A program made the position numbers and the translations under genes. Source: Hydra vulgaris (Eukaryota > Cnidaria > Hydrozoa > Anthoathecata > Hydridae). From it: 64,000 nucleotides of DNA. The DNA is taken from positions 39,607,001 through 39,671,000 of the forward strand of contig NC_088934.1 in assembly GCF_038396675.1 (NCBI RefSeq), read 5' to 3'. This document shows, piece by piece, positions 62,691 to 64,000 of this stretch. Within the stretch, counting starts at the first letter, position 1, and each line of letters opens with the position of its first letter. The notes beneath the pieces were generated by a model that did no database searches, was not told the DNA's origin, and saw nothing but the letters and a program-made list of their open reading frames with translations.

Positions 62691-64000
62691 CAAATTTATC
62701 TCATAACAAATATTAAACTAAAACGCAAAATTGCTAAAAATAAATGAACCACGAGTTTATTATTGATCTCAAAGTATAGCTAGAAAATGAGTTTACAATT
62801 TGGCTATTTATACAGTGATATAAACGGGCAAAGTATTTAAACATTTTTTTTTGTATTTGATAAGAAAAGATCAAAGAAAATTTTTAATTCTGAAACTACC
62901 GCTGCTACGAGCGTAACGACAAAATCTGCACTTCATTTAGAACCAAAAATATTTCAATCTAATGTCTAAATTTAGTTAAAGTTTTGCAAAGTTTTTTATA
63001 TTTTAAATGATGTAGAATCTTATTAACTGGTAATATATCGAATTTCCGAGTAGCAACAATATTAGCGCAATTTTACAGTATGTGAACTATATAAAACAAC
63101 ATTGCCCCATTATTAATATTGAATTGCTGTACCTCTAGATACTCATAAGATTGTTTAATACAGCCGCGCAACTCAATTACGATAAATAAATCCGAGATAC
63201 TATTTGCAACTCGGTTTTATTCATTGCCATCGAGTAAAGTAGATGTGCGACAACCTTAAGATTACCTAGAAGTATCTAAGAAGACATGGGTGATGCAATA
63301 CCATCTCAATCTTTTCATAGACCTCGTAATACAAATAAATATCGTCAAAAGCTTATTATGATTGAAGCTGTAAAATTTCAAGTTTAAATACTCAAAGATT
63401 TAAAATATAAAAAGTTATAAATAAATAAAAAAAAATTTACAATTATTTCCTTCCAAAAATTAATAAAAAGTAAAACTTGTTAGAAATACTTCACAAATTT
63501 TGTTCTAACCTTACTGTGAAAGATAATGTGGATGCTAGATTATTGGTCGAAGTAAAGTTTTTCATACCGACAGAATCAAAAGAAAAACTTGTGGAAACTT
63601 CTTCATGCCAAAAAAGATTTGGTTTTATACTTAAGCTCACATTAACCTATACAAAAAAAATTTAAGTACTTTATATAAAACTTACATGGGTTAAAAAAGT
63701 ATTTTTATTTTTATATAGACAATCATCCTAATAAAAAAACATTTTTAAAAATATTTAAAAACTGCCAAATTAAATACAATTTTATTAAAAGACACAGTTA
63801 ATGTTTTGTGACAGAAAAATAGTGACCTATAACTCAACATAATTTTGAAATATCGTAAATCATAGATTATGACGTTTTTCATTTTCAGCCGACAATATAT
63901 GATTTTTATATTTACACCTAATTAAAACATGTACTACTAATTTTTAAACCTGCTAAATCGTTGACCCACTGTATTTTTGACCTAATGAACTTTCAACCTA
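62691..64000. other. Unassigned A/T-rich region at the window end
   Basis: No gene recognised. The 62-codon frame 63477-63665 has mixed composition but no homology that I can see and no splice context. Confidence 0.45.

Overview
The window is about three-quarters A+T, dense in (AT)n tracts, and almost entirely made of transposable elements in several states of decay. The mix is CR1/L2-like LINEs with separate ORF1 and ORF2, Penelope-like elements with GIY-YIG ends, hAT, Tc1/mariner, pogo/Tigger, PIF/Harbinger and many hairpin MITEs. Together with split secreted-type EGF exons this fits a cnidarian nuclear genome, most likely a Hydra species. That is inference from sequence character, not a database match. 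No rRNA, tRNA, CRISPR array or bacterial-type operon was seen.

The only convincing host genes are two paralogues that converge on each other. Gene A (+) has exons at 12098-12255, 25532-25695 and 25815-25979. Gene B (-) has exons at 58320-58166, 57125-56962 and 56806-56633. Each encodes a six-cysteine EGF-like module followed by a C-terminal domain with a GECWTG core. Exon order and splice phases are the same in both. The first visible intron is about 13.3 kb in A, filled with a Tc1 element, a pogo relative, MITEs and two Penelope-like elements, but only about 1.0 kb in B. Their 5' exons were not found.

Layout: 1-3.76 kb, a nearly complete LINE (-) whose ORF2 is broken by one frameshift in an A run. 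3.8-5.5 kb, a pogo-like pseudogene (+). 8.14-10.72 kb, a hAT element with terminal repeats and a perfect 8-bp target duplication. 12.1-26 kb, gene A with Tc1, MITEs, pogo and two Penelope-like elements, each flanked by inverted repeats. 26-28.5 kb, MITEs and a G+C-rich palindromic block. 28.5-35.6 kb, a decayed LINE (-) interrupted by a mariner-type element, a hairpin MITE and a 2.3-kb element carrying HSRWLT-type proteins. 35.7-39 kb, hairpins, a LINE tail and one arm of a dispersed inverted repeat. 39-46.8 kb, a second LINE (+) split by a 4.3-kb segment with CCCAG-type termini that holds a near-perfect 95-bp hairpin. 47-50 kb, the opposite arm of the dispersed repeat with a four-unit tandem array, then a hAT remnant. 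50-53.5 kb, PIF/Harbinger debris and two small cysteine-containing ORFs. 53.6-56.2 kb, another LINE lineage (-). 56.6-58.3 kb, gene B. 59.7-60.6 kb, a LINE 3' fragment. 60.8-61.3 kb, a 457-bp (GAA)n tract. 61.6-62.7 kb, inverted MITE copies.

Apart from the two host genes nothing here looks able to make an intact protein, although LINE copy 1 comes close. The window is mainly a record of nested insertions: palindromic elements with CCCAG...CTGGG ends recur in it, and the Penelope-like copies and one Tc1 end directly in (AT)n tracts.
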